From Haloarchaeobius amylolyticus (lineage in GTDB: Archaea; Halobacteriota; Halobacteria; Halobacteriales; Natrialbaceae), in contig NZ_JANHDH010000003.1 in the NCBI RefSeq assembly GCF_026616195.1, forward strand, positions 124,001 to 188,000: a DNA stretch of 64,000 bases, given 5' to 3'. Shown in pieces: positions 26,809 through 35,153 of this stretch. The position numbers were made by a program, and so were the translations under genes. The notes under the pieces were generated by a model. That model was not told the DNA's origin and made no database searches. It saw only the letters and a program-made list of their open reading frames with translations. How positions within the stretch are numbered: the first letter of the stretch is position 1; each line of letters opens with the position of its first letter.

Positions 26809-27837
26809 ATGGACCTCTCCATCGTCGACCTCTCGCCCGTCCCAGATGGTGGGACCGCGACCGACGCCTACGCCAACACGGTCGAAGCCGCGAAACAGGC
26901 CGAACGACTCGGGTACTCGCGGTTCTGGGTGGCGGAGCACCACGGCATGGCCGACCGGCTCGCCGGGACGACGCCCGAGGTGCTCCTCGGCCACCTGGCG
27001 GCCGAGACCGACTCGATACGCCTCGGTTCCGGGGCGGTGTTGCTGAACCACTACAGCCCGTTCAAGGTCGCCGAGGTGTTCGGCGCGCTGGACGGGCTGG
27101 CCCCGGGTCGCATCGACGCGGGCCTGGGCCGGGCGAACGGCTCCCCGGAATCGGACGCCGCGCTCGGGACGGACCGACACGTCGAGAACCCGGACGAGGA
27201 CCACACCGAGCGGATCGAGGCGGTCGTCAACCACCTCTACGACGACTTCCCGGATGGACACACCTACGAGGACCTCTCGGTGCCACGCTCGGGTGCTGAA
27301 CCCCCCGAACCGTGGGTCCTCGGGTCGAGCCCGTCGAGCGCGGCCATCGCGGGTAAACTCGGGATGCGCTACTGCTTCGCGGGGTTCATCCGGCCGCAGT
27401 TCGCCACCCACGCCTTCGAGCAGTACCGCGAGCAGTTCCAGCAGTCGGGGCTCCCCGGGAGCGTCGACGAGCCACAGGGGATGGTCGCCGTGAACGCGGT
27501 CTGTGCCGAAACCGACGAGGCCGCAGCACGCCAGCGAGCAGTGGCCGAAGCGACGTACAAGCGGATGCAGCGTGGCATCGTCGGCAGCCGGCCGTCGCTG
27601 GAGGAGGCCATCGACGAACTGGGTGGCGTCCCCGAGCCGACGCCCGCGACCCTCGACGAGGACGAGTGGCCACGCGCCCTCTCGGGGAGTCCGGAGACGC
27701 TCGCCGGGCTGTTCGACCAGCTCGCCGACCGGGTCGGCGCCGACGAGGTGATGGTGCAACACGTGGTCGGCGACCACGAAACCGGGTTGCGTTCGCACGA
27801 ACTCCTCGCGGAGGGGGTCGGGCTCACGGGCGACTGA
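26809..27837 (+). CDS. LLM-class (luciferase-like) flavin-dependent oxidoreductase
   Basis: The product has 342 residues and a TIM-barrel of the luciferase-like monooxygenase family; flavin or F420 is the usual cofactor. MDLSIVDLSPVPDGG, RFWVAEHHGM (about 39-48) and IRLGSGAVLLNHYSPFKVAE are typical group landmarks. Start ATG 26809 matches the family N-terminus; the 40 codons before it are open but not conserved-looking. The substrate is unknown. A deazaflavin-type nitroreductase follows in the same direction, which makes F420 use attractive as an inference. Confidence 0.88.
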   Translation: MDLSIVDLSPVPDGGTATDAYANTVEAAKQAERLGYSRFWVAEHHGMADRLAGTTPEVLLGHLAAETDSIRLGSGAVLLNHYSPFKVAEVFGALDGLAPGRIDAGLGRANGSPESDAALGTDRHVENPDEDHTERIEAVVNHLYDDFPDGHTYEDLSVPRSGAEPPEPWVLGSSPSSAAIAGKLGMRYCFAGFIRPQFATHAFEQYREQFQQSGLPGSVDEPQGMVAVNAVCAETDEAAARQRAVAEATYKRMQRGIVGSRPSLEEAIDELGGVPEPTPATLDEDEWPRALSGSPETLAGLFDQLADRVGADEVMVQHVVGDHETGLRSHELLAEGVGLTGD

Positions 27838-27901
27838 TACCTCGAAGGGCTGGCTCAGGGGGGCGAACAGCTACTTTCTCTCGCGTCGTAGGTCTCCTAT
27901 C

Positions 27902-28426
27902 ATGCCTGCGCAGCGGCCCACACCCCCCCGGAAACGGATCCACCGGCTGCACCGCGCCGTCGAGCGACGGCTGGCCAACCCGGTCTTTCGCGGTCTTCTC
28001 CGGTCACCACTCCACGGTGTCCTCGACCGCTGGCTGGTCCTGCTCTCCTACGCCGGCCGGGAGAGCGGCGACCAGTACGTCTTCCCCGTCACCTACACCC
28101 GGGTCGACGGCTGTCTGGTCGTCGTCACGCCGAAGGCCGACAGCCGGTGGTGGCTGAACTTCCGGGGCGGACACCCGGCCAGCATCTGGTACCGCGGCGA
28201 GGAGCGGTCGGCCACGGGGGCCGTGGTCACGGGCCCGGAGCGCCAGAAACTGCTGACCCGGTACGTCGACGACCATCCCCTGCTCCGGCGGGCTCTGGGC
28301 ATTGACGAGGACAGCATCGGGACGTACGACCCGCGGCAGGACCTCGCCGTGGTCCGGTTCACGCTCGGGCCGGCGCAGGCCCAGATTCCGCCGGGACCGG
28401 TGCCGAACGTTATCCGCGGGTTCTGA
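27902..28426 (+). CDS. Deazaflavin (F420)-dependent nitroreductase-like protein (DDN type)
   Basis: The product has 174 residues. After a basic N-terminal helix, the split beta-barrel core reads LLSYAGRESGDQYVFPVTYT (about 47-66), LVVVTPKADSRWWLNFR and later DLAVVRFT, as in DDN/F420H2-dependent reductases (PF04075). Expected role: F420H2-linked reduction of an unknown substrate in the cytoplasm. It starts 64 nt after the LLM oxidoreductase. Confidence 0.82.
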   Translation: MPAQRPTPPRKRIHRLHRAVERRLANPVFRGLLRSPLHGVLDRWLVLLSYAGRESGDQYVFPVTYTRVDGCLVVVTPKADSRWWLNFRGGHPASIWYRGEERSATGAVVTGPERQKLLTRYVDDHPLLRRALGIDEDSIGTYDPRQDLAVVRFTLGPAQAQIPPGPVPNVIRGF

Positions 28427-28527
28427 GGCTGCAGGTGGCAGAGGCTGGGTGGTTCTCGTTCTCCGGTCCTGAGAACGACGTCCGGTATTCATCGTCGTAT
28501 CAGTCGTAGGTAGACTCGTGAAGCGCC

Positions 28528-29193
28528 ATGCAGTCGAGACACCTCACCTCTGACGCCGCCTCCGAAAGGTCGGGGACTGGACACTCGGCGGGTATCGGCG
28601 AAGCGCCTCGGTCGAACGAGGCGTCAGGCACCGACCCGGGTCGCCGCGAGCTCCTGCTCTATCCGGCATACGGGCCCGTCGAAGCCGTGCTCGGGTTCGT
28701 GATGTTCTACGTGGTCGTCGACCACATGACGCCGGTGGTCGTCAGCGCGCTCGCCGGTCCGCTCCCCGGGTTCGTCCCGGAGCCGGCCACCACTGTCGCG
28801 GCCATCTTCCTGTGGTTCATCCTGGGCCTCAGCCTGTTCGGCATGGCGCAGGACCAGTTGCGTGAGAACCCTCGACGCTTCGCGAGCCGGGCGCAGCGCG
28901 AGGAGTTCCTCGCACAGAACCGCCCGACGAGGTCGAGCTACGCTTACCACCTCGTCGTGCTCGTCGTCGGAGGGCTCACCGCAGCACTCGCCTGGGAGAC
29001 CTTCCTCGAGGTCCTCGAGGCGCTCATGCTCGTCCCCGTCGAGGGGACCGGTCTCCTCTCCCCCGCGGTGGGGCCCGTCGAAATCGCCATCTTCGTCGTG
29101 TTCACGGTGACGTTCGCTGCGTTCTCGCGGGCGGCCGACCGACTGGCCATCGGCGCTCTCCGGGACGTCGGGTACCGGGTCTCGCGCCGCTGA
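28528..29193 (+). CDS. Membrane protein of unknown function with about four helices
   Basis: The product has 221 residues: a polar N-terminal tail (about 1-48), then helices near 52-75, 87-110, 136-160 and 180-200, and a short basic C-terminus. I do not recognise the family. It lies alone between the flavin enzymes and the convergent esterase gene, so context does not suggest a role. Confidence 0.65.
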   Translation: MQSRHLTSDAASERSGTGHSAGIGEAPRSNEASGTDPGRRELLLYPAYGPVEAVLGFVMFYVVVDHMTPVVVSALAGPLPGFVPEPATTVAAIFLWFILGLSLFGMAQDQLRENPRRFASRAQREEFLAQNRPTRSSYAYHLVVLVVGGLTAALAWETFLEVLEALMLVPVEGTGLLSPAVGPVEIAIFVVFTVTFAAFSRAADRLAIGALRDVGYRVSRR

Positions 29194-29307
29194 AGCAGCC
29201 CCGTCGTGGCTGTGGCCGACCCTGCAGCCGGTTCGACCGGCCGGCTGGGCGGTAGTCTGAGTGGCAGTGGCCGCCCCGACACTCGCGGAAACGGCCACTC
29301 GGCTGAC

Positions 29308-32300
29308 CTACCTCGTCTCGACCTGCCGCCTGAAGCCGAGTTCGTCGTCGACCTGCCAGTGCTTGTCGAAGTAGCCGGCGGCGACGCAGGCGTTCCACTT
29401 CTGGAACCGGACCGACTCGTCGAACACCATGTAGTCGGCGGCCGCGGTCTGCGTCGGCGTCCAGTCCCGTACGCGGGTCAGCTGGACACCGGCCAGCGAG
29501 GTCCCGGTCTCTATCTGGAGCAGTTTCTCGCGGTTCCGCGGGTTCGGATAGAGCAGGGAGACGGCGAGGTCTCCAGACCACGTGTCGTCCTTGATCCGGA
29601 CGGTGCCGTCGCCGACTCGGACGGGGATGCTCTGCTGGACCTGCTGGTAGACGCTGTTCGCACTCGGTCGGCCGAAGAGAATCAGGTTGTACTCGTCCAT
29701 CGTCGCCCGGTCGACTGCCGTGTCGGGGATGACGGTCGCGGGGGCCCTGGCTCGCGTGACGAGCCGCTGGGACCGGATGTTCGCGAGGTTCCGGTTCATC
29801 GCGGTCTCGGCGTCGGAGGCCTGGGTCCCGTAGACGAGTCGGTACGGTTTCTGGTGGATCTCCTTCATCGGGCCGTACTGGTCCGCGTCCTTGCCGACGC
29901 CACGGCTGGGTCGTCCCCTGCCACGATTGGCCCGGACCCCGTTACCGGAGAGGTCGACCGTGGCGTGTCCCCGGCCGGGCAGTGAGGCACTGCCGACTGG
30001 CGTGTAGACCCGGCTGTCGGCATCGACGTCCACCTCCCGGAGGACCTGCGTGTCGACCTCGAGGCGGGCGACGTTCTCGGTCTCGACGTGGATGCCGTCA
30101 CTGGAGACGGACGCGTCGACCCTCGTGGGCGCGTGGACCTGGTCCTGCTCGACGACGCGCACCCAGTGCTTCCCGTCCTCGATGCGGAGGTTCGTCGTGA
30201 AGAAGGTGAGCGATTCGGGGTAGGGGTCGTTCGTGGACGACCGGATGAACTCGAACATGTCCGGGTGGTTGACCGTGTCCTTGCCCGGGCCGATGGTCTC
30301 GTCGCTGAACTCGTTCTTGTCCCAGTAGTGGTCCGCGTTGGGGACCTCGAGGTAGGCCACGTCGGTGTCCGCTGGCGTGACCTGGTGTCGGTAGCCGACC
30401 TCGCCATCGACGTCGAGCCCCCGGTTCGCCAGCGCCCGGACGTAGCTCCGGGGTTGCATCGAGGGCACGGACGTGTCCTCGCCGCCCTGGAGGACGAATA
30501 TCGGCGTGTTGCCGTCCTCGGCGTTCTGCGTCTTCGGCATCGCGAGGTTCTTCTGGAGGGCTTTCTCCTTGAGCGCCTTCAGGCCGGGATAAGCGTGGAG
30601 TTTGTCGCGGCCCCAGACGACCGTGATGTACGTCTCGTGGTCGGTCCAGCCCGAGGAGGGCGCCAGGGCGGCGAAGCGGTCGTTGTTGGTCAGACCGATG
30701 TGCCAGGTCCCGTGACCACCCATCGAGTGCCCGGAGATGTAGACGTTCGACTCGTCGAGGTCGAACCGGTCCATGGCGACCCGGAGCGCCTCCAGGTCGT
30801 CGACGCGACCGAGGTCCTCGTGGTCGTAGTTGACCGGCCCGCGGGCGTCGGGTGCGACGACGTAGGCGTCCTCGCGCGGGATGTTCGCGCCGGCCTGGTT
30901 CCACGAGTTCACGTTCGCGCCGTGCAGCGAGAAGACGACCTCGTAGGGGCCGGTACTCGACTCGTCGTTCGCCGGCCGGCGGTAGGTGAAGTACTGGACG
31001 CTCCCGTCGATCTCCGATTCGAACGTGGTCATCCGCCGGTTCGCGTCGGCGTCGGCGACCCGGATATCGACCGTCTCGCTGTGACGCTGGTCGCCCACCT
31101 CGGCGCGGGCTGTCACGGAGAGCACGTCTCGCGAGGTCTCCAGCGTCGTGGTCGAGACGTCGTCGCCGGCCATGCTCGTCAGCGAGTCGGACATGGACTC
31201 GGCCTCCTGCCCGGTCTCGGGTGGCGTGTGCGTCATGGCCTCGCCGGTGACCTCCGACCGGGTGGTCGACCTGGTCGCGTTCGCCTTCGCCTGGTCCGGG
31301 AGTTCCCCGGGCGGGCCGCCCTGCTGGCCGTTTCCATCGCCACCGCCGTTCCCGGCCTGCGTCGATGAGCTATCGCTTCCCGCGGCGCCGGTTCCGGTCT
31401 GGATACGCGTGTTGACACGTCTCGTCTCGAAGGGGGCCAGCGGCGGGTCGATGTCGACCTGTTGTTCGACCAGGTACTCGTTGTCCGGGGCGACGGTCAG
31501 CGTCGCCTCGTCGACGGGTTCTCCCGTCGTGTTCGTCACGCGAACCGACGCCGGGAGGTCGGTCTCCTCACCCACGCGCAGGTCCGGGACGATGATGTTC
31601 TGTGGGATGCCGCGGAACGTGGCCGGGCCGTTCACCTCGACGGGCGCTTCGGGCGGCCTGAACGTCAGGGTGACCGACCCGATGAACCCGTATATCAGGA
31701 GCGAACTCGCCAGCAGGTAGTTCGTCCCGTCCTGCAGGACGACGCCGGCCGGACTCTCCTCGTGGCGGTGACCGTTGAGCCAGACCGTCGCGTCGGTCTC
31801 CAGCACCGCCCGCTTCGGCCCGTCGACCTCGAAGGTGGTGAAGGCGTACCCCTTGCCGTAGAGTGACCCCCCGATGCCGAACCAGTCCTGGAAGTCGTCG
31901 AACAGGCCGCCGGCGCCACCGCCGAAGTCGGTCAGTGGCGTGAGGTTCCCACCGGTCGGGTCGATCTCCGACCTTGCCTGCGGGAAGCCGACGGTCCCTC
32001 CCGAGGCCTGCACCTGCTCCCAGCGGACCTCGCTCCCGCCCGCGAACGCCGACTGCAACTCGCCGTCCAGCGAGGGCGTCGATTCACCAGTCGAGAAGTC
32101 GTCCGCGCCGCCGCGTGGGAACAGCGACCCCACGGAGGTATCCCGTCGCTGGTACTGGAACGGTGCGATGGTGTACCAGTCCTGTGGTGTGAACGACTCC
32201 GTGATGGTGTCGACCGTCCCCTCGATGGGTGTCCGGTCTGTCTGCCGCAACTGGTCTGCCGCCCCCGCGTCGGTCGCACCGGCGAACAGCGCCGCGCCCC

Positions 32301-32382
32301 CGGCCGCCTTCGCGAAGTCTCGTCTCGAGATGTCGATACTCTCTCTGTCTGCCGTCGTGGATCGTGGGTCGTCGGAACTCAT
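29308..32382 (-). CDS. Large secreted alpha/beta-hydrolase (esterase/peptidase-like) with Tat signal
   Basis: The product is 1024 residues. SRRDFAKAAGGAALFAG (twin Arg at 20-21) is a Tat signal without a lipobox, so the protein is probably released. N-terminal beta domains (about 60-380) resemble CARDB-like sandwiches. A linker rich in Gly, Gln and Ser follows. The catalytic domain (about 470-720) holds GHSMGGHG (nucleophile Ser about residue 551) and a later NADHYW (His near 680), as in PHB-depolymerase and prolyl-oligopeptidase-like enzymes. The C-terminal 300 residues are a further beta-rich module. The start ATG 32382 fits the signal. Substrate unknown. Confidence 0.83.
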   Translation of the reverse strand: MSSDDPRSTTADRESIDISRRDFAKAAGGAALFAGATDAGAADQLRQTDRTPIEGTVDTITESFTPQDWYTIAPFQYQRRDTSVGSLFPRGGADDFSTGESTPSLDGELQSAFAGGSEVRWEQVQASGGTVGFPQARSEIDPTGGNLTPLTDFGGGAGGLFDDFQDWFGIGGSLYGKGYAFTTFEVDGPKRAVLETDATVWLNGHRHEESPAGVVLQDGTNYLLASSLLIYGFIGSVTLTFRPPEAPVEVNGPATFRGIPQNIIVPDLRVGEETDLPASVRVTNTTGEPVDEATLTVAPDNEYLVEQQVDIDPPLAPFETRRVNTRIQTGTGAAGSDSSSTQAGNGGGDGNGQQGGPPGELPDQAKANATRSTTRSEVTGEAMTHTPPETGQEAESMSDSLTSMAGDDVSTTTLETSRDVLSVTARAEVGDQRHSETVDIRVADADANRRMTTFESEIDGSVQYFTYRRPANDESSTGPYEVVFSLHGANVNSWNQAGANIPREDAYVVAPDARGPVNYDHEDLGRVDDLEALRVAMDRFDLDESNVYISGHSMGGHGTWHIGLTNNDRFAALAPSSGWTDHETYITVVWGRDKLHAYPGLKALKEKALQKNLAMPKTQNAEDGNTPIFVLQGGEDTSVPSMQPRSYVRALANRGLDVDGEVGYRHQVTPADTDVAYLEVPNADHYWDKNEFSDETIGPGKDTVNHPDMFEFIRSSTNDPYPESLTFFTTNLRIEDGKHWVRVVEQDQVHAPTRVDASVSSDGIHVETENVARLEVDTQVLREVDVDADSRVYTPVGSASLPGRGHATVDLSGNGVRANRGRGRPSRGVGKDADQYGPMKEIHQKPYRLVYGTQASDAETAMNRNLANIRSQRLVTRARAPATVIPDTAVDRATMDEYNLILFGRPSANSVYQQVQQSIPVRVGDGTVRIKDDTWSGDLAVSLLYPNPRNREKLLQIETGTSLAGVQLTRVRDWTPTQTAAADYMVFDESVRFQKWNACVAAGYFDKHWQVDDELGFRRQVETR

Positions 32383-32587
32383 ACGTACCGTCGCCGGCAA
32401 TCGATGATGATTGCCAAGCGTTGGCACGTGTCATGGTGGCCATAAATTACTCATGCAGTATCAATAATGGCTGACAGTCGGTGGTTCTCTCACGGGTGTC
32501 GAAGGCCGTCTGGCTGCGATAACCGCATCAAAGATTATGTAGTTTGGCCGGGGGACTTCGGTCACCCAGCGCGAACGCCAGTATACC

Positions 32588-32875
32588 ATGGCAATCCGGC
32601 ACACCGAACTGTTCGACCTCGTGACCGACACCTGCACCTTCCCGGCCGACCGGGCGACCATCGAAGACCGGGTCGGGGGGACCGAACTCGTCTCACCCCA
32701 CGGCGAGACGGTGACGCTCGCGTCGGTCATGCGACAGGGCGAACAGGACGGCTACGAGTCCGCCCTCGAGTTCCACAACACGGTGCTCTCCCAGCTCGGG
32801 GAGTCCTTCGTCGGGCGGAAGGCGTACGACGACCGCTCCTCGAACCACGGCCGGGACACCAACGTCTCGCTGTAG
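32588..32875 (+). CDS. Small haloarchaeal protein, DUF5789/DUF2795-like
   Basis: The product has 95 residues, is acidic and soluble. FPADRATIEDRVG and a later LEFHNTVLSQLGESFVGRKAYDDR resemble the short haloarchaeal proteins grouped under DUF5789 or DUF2795; I recall the family by general pattern and am not sure which. No function is known to me. It is a single-gene unit. Confidence 0.7.
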   Translation: MAIRHTELFDLVTDTCTFPADRATIEDRVGGTELVSPHGETVTLASVMRQGEQDGYESALEFHNTVLSQLGESFVGRKAYDDRSSNHGRDTNVSL

Positions 32876-33049
32876 TCCACGACCGCGGTTCCGACCGCCG
32901 CGACCGACTCCAGCGCGAGTGACGACGTCCAGAGCACTCCGTGGCGAGTACGGTACCGCTGTCGGTACGCTGTACCGAACCGAGAGGCGTCTCCTCGCAC
33001 GTCCCGGAGACCACCGAACGTATCCCGTTCCTCGCCGAACGTCGACCCG

Positions 33050-33556
33050 ATGTGGCCATGGGGACACGCCGCGCTCGGCTATCTCGCGTACCGCCTGTTG
33101 CCGACGAAGCGACGAGCACACGGGTCCGTCCTCGTCATGCTCGCGTTGCTCGTCGGGACGCAGCTCCCCGACCTGATCGACAAGCCGCTCGCGTGGTGGG
33201 CGACGGTCCTGCCGACCGGTCGAAGCCTCGCTCATTCGGTGCTGACGTTCGCGGTGTTCGTGGCGCTCGCGTACGTGGTCGCACAACGATACGACCGCAG
33301 CGACGTCGCATTCGCGGCCTCGTTCGGATACGGCGCACACCTGGTTGGTGACTCGCTGCACTCGCTCTTGCGGCTCAGATTCGCCGACCTCACGTTCCTC
33401 CTGTGGCCGGTGCTGCCGTCGCCGGACTACCCCACAGACAAGAGCTTCACCGCGCACTTCGCCGAACTCTCGTTCTCGGGGTTCACCATCGTCGGGTTCG
33501 TCCTGTCGGTGCTCGCCGTCGCGGTGTTCGTCCGGACGGAGCTGAATCGCCGATGA
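33050..33556 (+). CDS. YdjM-type membrane-bound metal-dependent hydrolase (PF04307-like)
   Basis: The product has 168 residues, four or five membrane helices, and the landmark residues of the family: MWPWGHAALGYL with an early His, QLPDLIDK (acidic residues after helix 2), LAHSVL, and GDSLHSL. These His and Asp residues would bind a metal at the membrane surface. The role is not well defined even for the family. Start ATG 33050. Confidence 0.85.
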   Translation: MWPWGHAALGYLAYRLLPTKRRAHGSVLVMLALLVGTQLPDLIDKPLAWWATVLPTGRSLAHSVLTFAVFVALAYVVAQRYDRSDVAFAASFGYGAHLVGDSLHSLLRLRFADLTFLLWPVLPSPDYPTDKSFTAHFAELSFSGFTIVGFVLSVLAVAVFVRTELNRR

Positions 33557-33712
33557 TGACTGAGTGACCGCCGCGGTATAAACAGGGGTCACCCTCAGGA
33601 GCTACTATCCGATTTCTAACATCACTGTCTGGCCGCCAGTGTCATCGAACGGTGATTATTGACGGTGATACTACCCCACACGTTCTTGTTGATTCGGGAG
33701 AACGATTCGACC

Positions 33713-34897
33713 ATGCCGGATGATACCACGTCGACGCCCTACGGCCGGTTCCGACAGACGACCGTGTACACGACCGGGATGCTCACCGGCGAGACGCCGG
33801 ACGTCCCTGCCTCCTACGAGGCGCTGAAGCGACGGGCGGCCGAGGTGCTGGAGGGTGACGCCTACGACTACGTCGCCGGCGGCGCTGGCTCGGAGGCGAC
33901 GAAGCGCCACAACCGGGTCGCCTTCGAGGACTACCGCATCGTCCCGCGGGTGATGCAAGACACCGCCGAGCGGGACCTCTCCACCGAGGTGCTCGGCCAG
34001 ACGTTCGACGTGCCGGTCCTGCTCGCCCCCATCGGCGCACAGGGCATCCTCCACGAGGAGGGCGACCTCGCGAGCGCCCGGGCGGCGGAGCGACTGAACG
34101 TCCCATACGTCTGCTCGACCCAGTCCTCCGAGACGCTGGAGGACGTCTCCGAGGAACTGGGCGAGACGCCGAAGTGGTTCCAGCTCTACTGGAGCGAAGA
34201 CCGCGAACTGACCGAGAGCCTGGTCAGCCGGGCCGAGGAGGCCGGCTACGACGCGCTGATGGTCACGCTCGACACGCCCCACCTCGGCTGGCGCGAGCGC
34301 GACGTGAGCCGCGGGTTCCTCCCGTTCCTCGCGGGCGACGGCATCGCCAACTACGTCTCGGACCCGGTCTTCCGCGACCGGCTGGCCCAGCCGCCGGAGG
34401 AGAACGAGCGCGCGGCCGCCCAGGAGTTCGTCGAGGTGTTCTCGGACCCGTCGCTGACGTGGGCGGACCTCGACTGGCTCGCCAGCCAGACCGACCTGCC
34501 CATCGTGTGCAAGGGCATCCTCCACCCGGCCGACGCGGAGCAGGCGGTCGCCCACGGGGCCGAGGGCGTGGTCGTCTCGAACCACGGCGGGCGCCAGGTC
34601 GACGGCGAGGTCGCGGCCCTTCGCCAGTTGCCGACTATCTCACACCGCATCGGCGACGACGCGACGGTGCTGTTCGACTCGGGCATCCGTCGTGGCGCGG
34701 ACGCGGTGAAGGCGCTGGCGCTGGGCGCCGACGCCGTCATGCTCGGCAGACCCTACGCCTACGGGCTGGGAATCGACGGCGAGAACGGGGTCCACGAGGT
34801 CGTCGAGAACTTCCTCGCGGACTTCGATCTCACCGTCGCGCTCACGGGAAACGACAGCGTCTCGGACATCGACCGCGACCTCCTGGTCGAGGCCTGA
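33713..34897 (+). CDS. FMN-dependent alpha-hydroxy-acid oxidase (lactate monooxygenase/oxidase-like)
   Basis: The product has 394 residues and an (alpha/beta)8 FMN barrel. Landmarks: YVAGGAGSEATKRHN near residue 50, VPVLLAPIGAQGILH, and SNHGGRQVDGEVAALRQLP with the catalytic His near 290. A flavin phosphate loop follows (DSGIRRGADAVKALALGADAVMLGRP). It would oxidise lactate or a similar 2-hydroxy acid to the 2-oxo acid. The choice between oxidase, monooxygenase and dehydrogenase cannot be made here. Start ATG 33713; the 18 codons upstream are not conserved-looking. Confidence 0.88.
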   Translation: MPDDTTSTPYGRFRQTTVYTTGMLTGETPDVPASYEALKRRAAEVLEGDAYDYVAGGAGSEATKRHNRVAFEDYRIVPRVMQDTAERDLSTEVLGQTFDVPVLLAPIGAQGILHEEGDLASARAAERLNVPYVCSTQSSETLEDVSEELGETPKWFQLYWSEDRELTESLVSRAEEAGYDALMVTLDTPHLGWRERDVSRGFLPFLAGDGIANYVSDPVFRDRLAQPPEENERAAAQEFVEVFSDPSLTWADLDWLASQTDLPIVCKGILHPADAEQAVAHGAEGVVVSNHGGRQVDGEVAALRQLPTISHRIGDDATVLFDSGIRRGADAVKALALGADAVMLGRPYAYGLGIDGENGVHEVVENFLADFDLTVALTGNDSVSDIDRDLLVEA

Positions 34898-35122
34898 CGG
34901 CGGGGGCTCTGGCCGAACGCTTCTCGTCCACAGCCGGTCCGGCAGCGTGACCCGCACTTCGTTCCACACCACTCTCCTCTGGTTGAATTACTATCTACAA
35001 TAACCACTGGTGTTGAACGGTCTCGCCGAGGTATTTCCCGGAATCCGACCGACAAGTTAGTTTACTAAACCAGATTGGCTTTTTCTCACACTTTCGTTGT
35101 GCTATTTAGAACTAATACAACC

Positions 35123-35130
35123 TTTTATTA
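35123..35130 (+). promoter_or_regulatory. TATA box of the secreted nuclease gene (leaderless)
   Basis: TTTTATTA lies 24-31 nt before the ATG at 35154, so transcript and coding start would nearly coincide. Confidence 0.5.
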
Positions 35131-35153
35131 AGCATGCGTCCGGCCAGCATCGT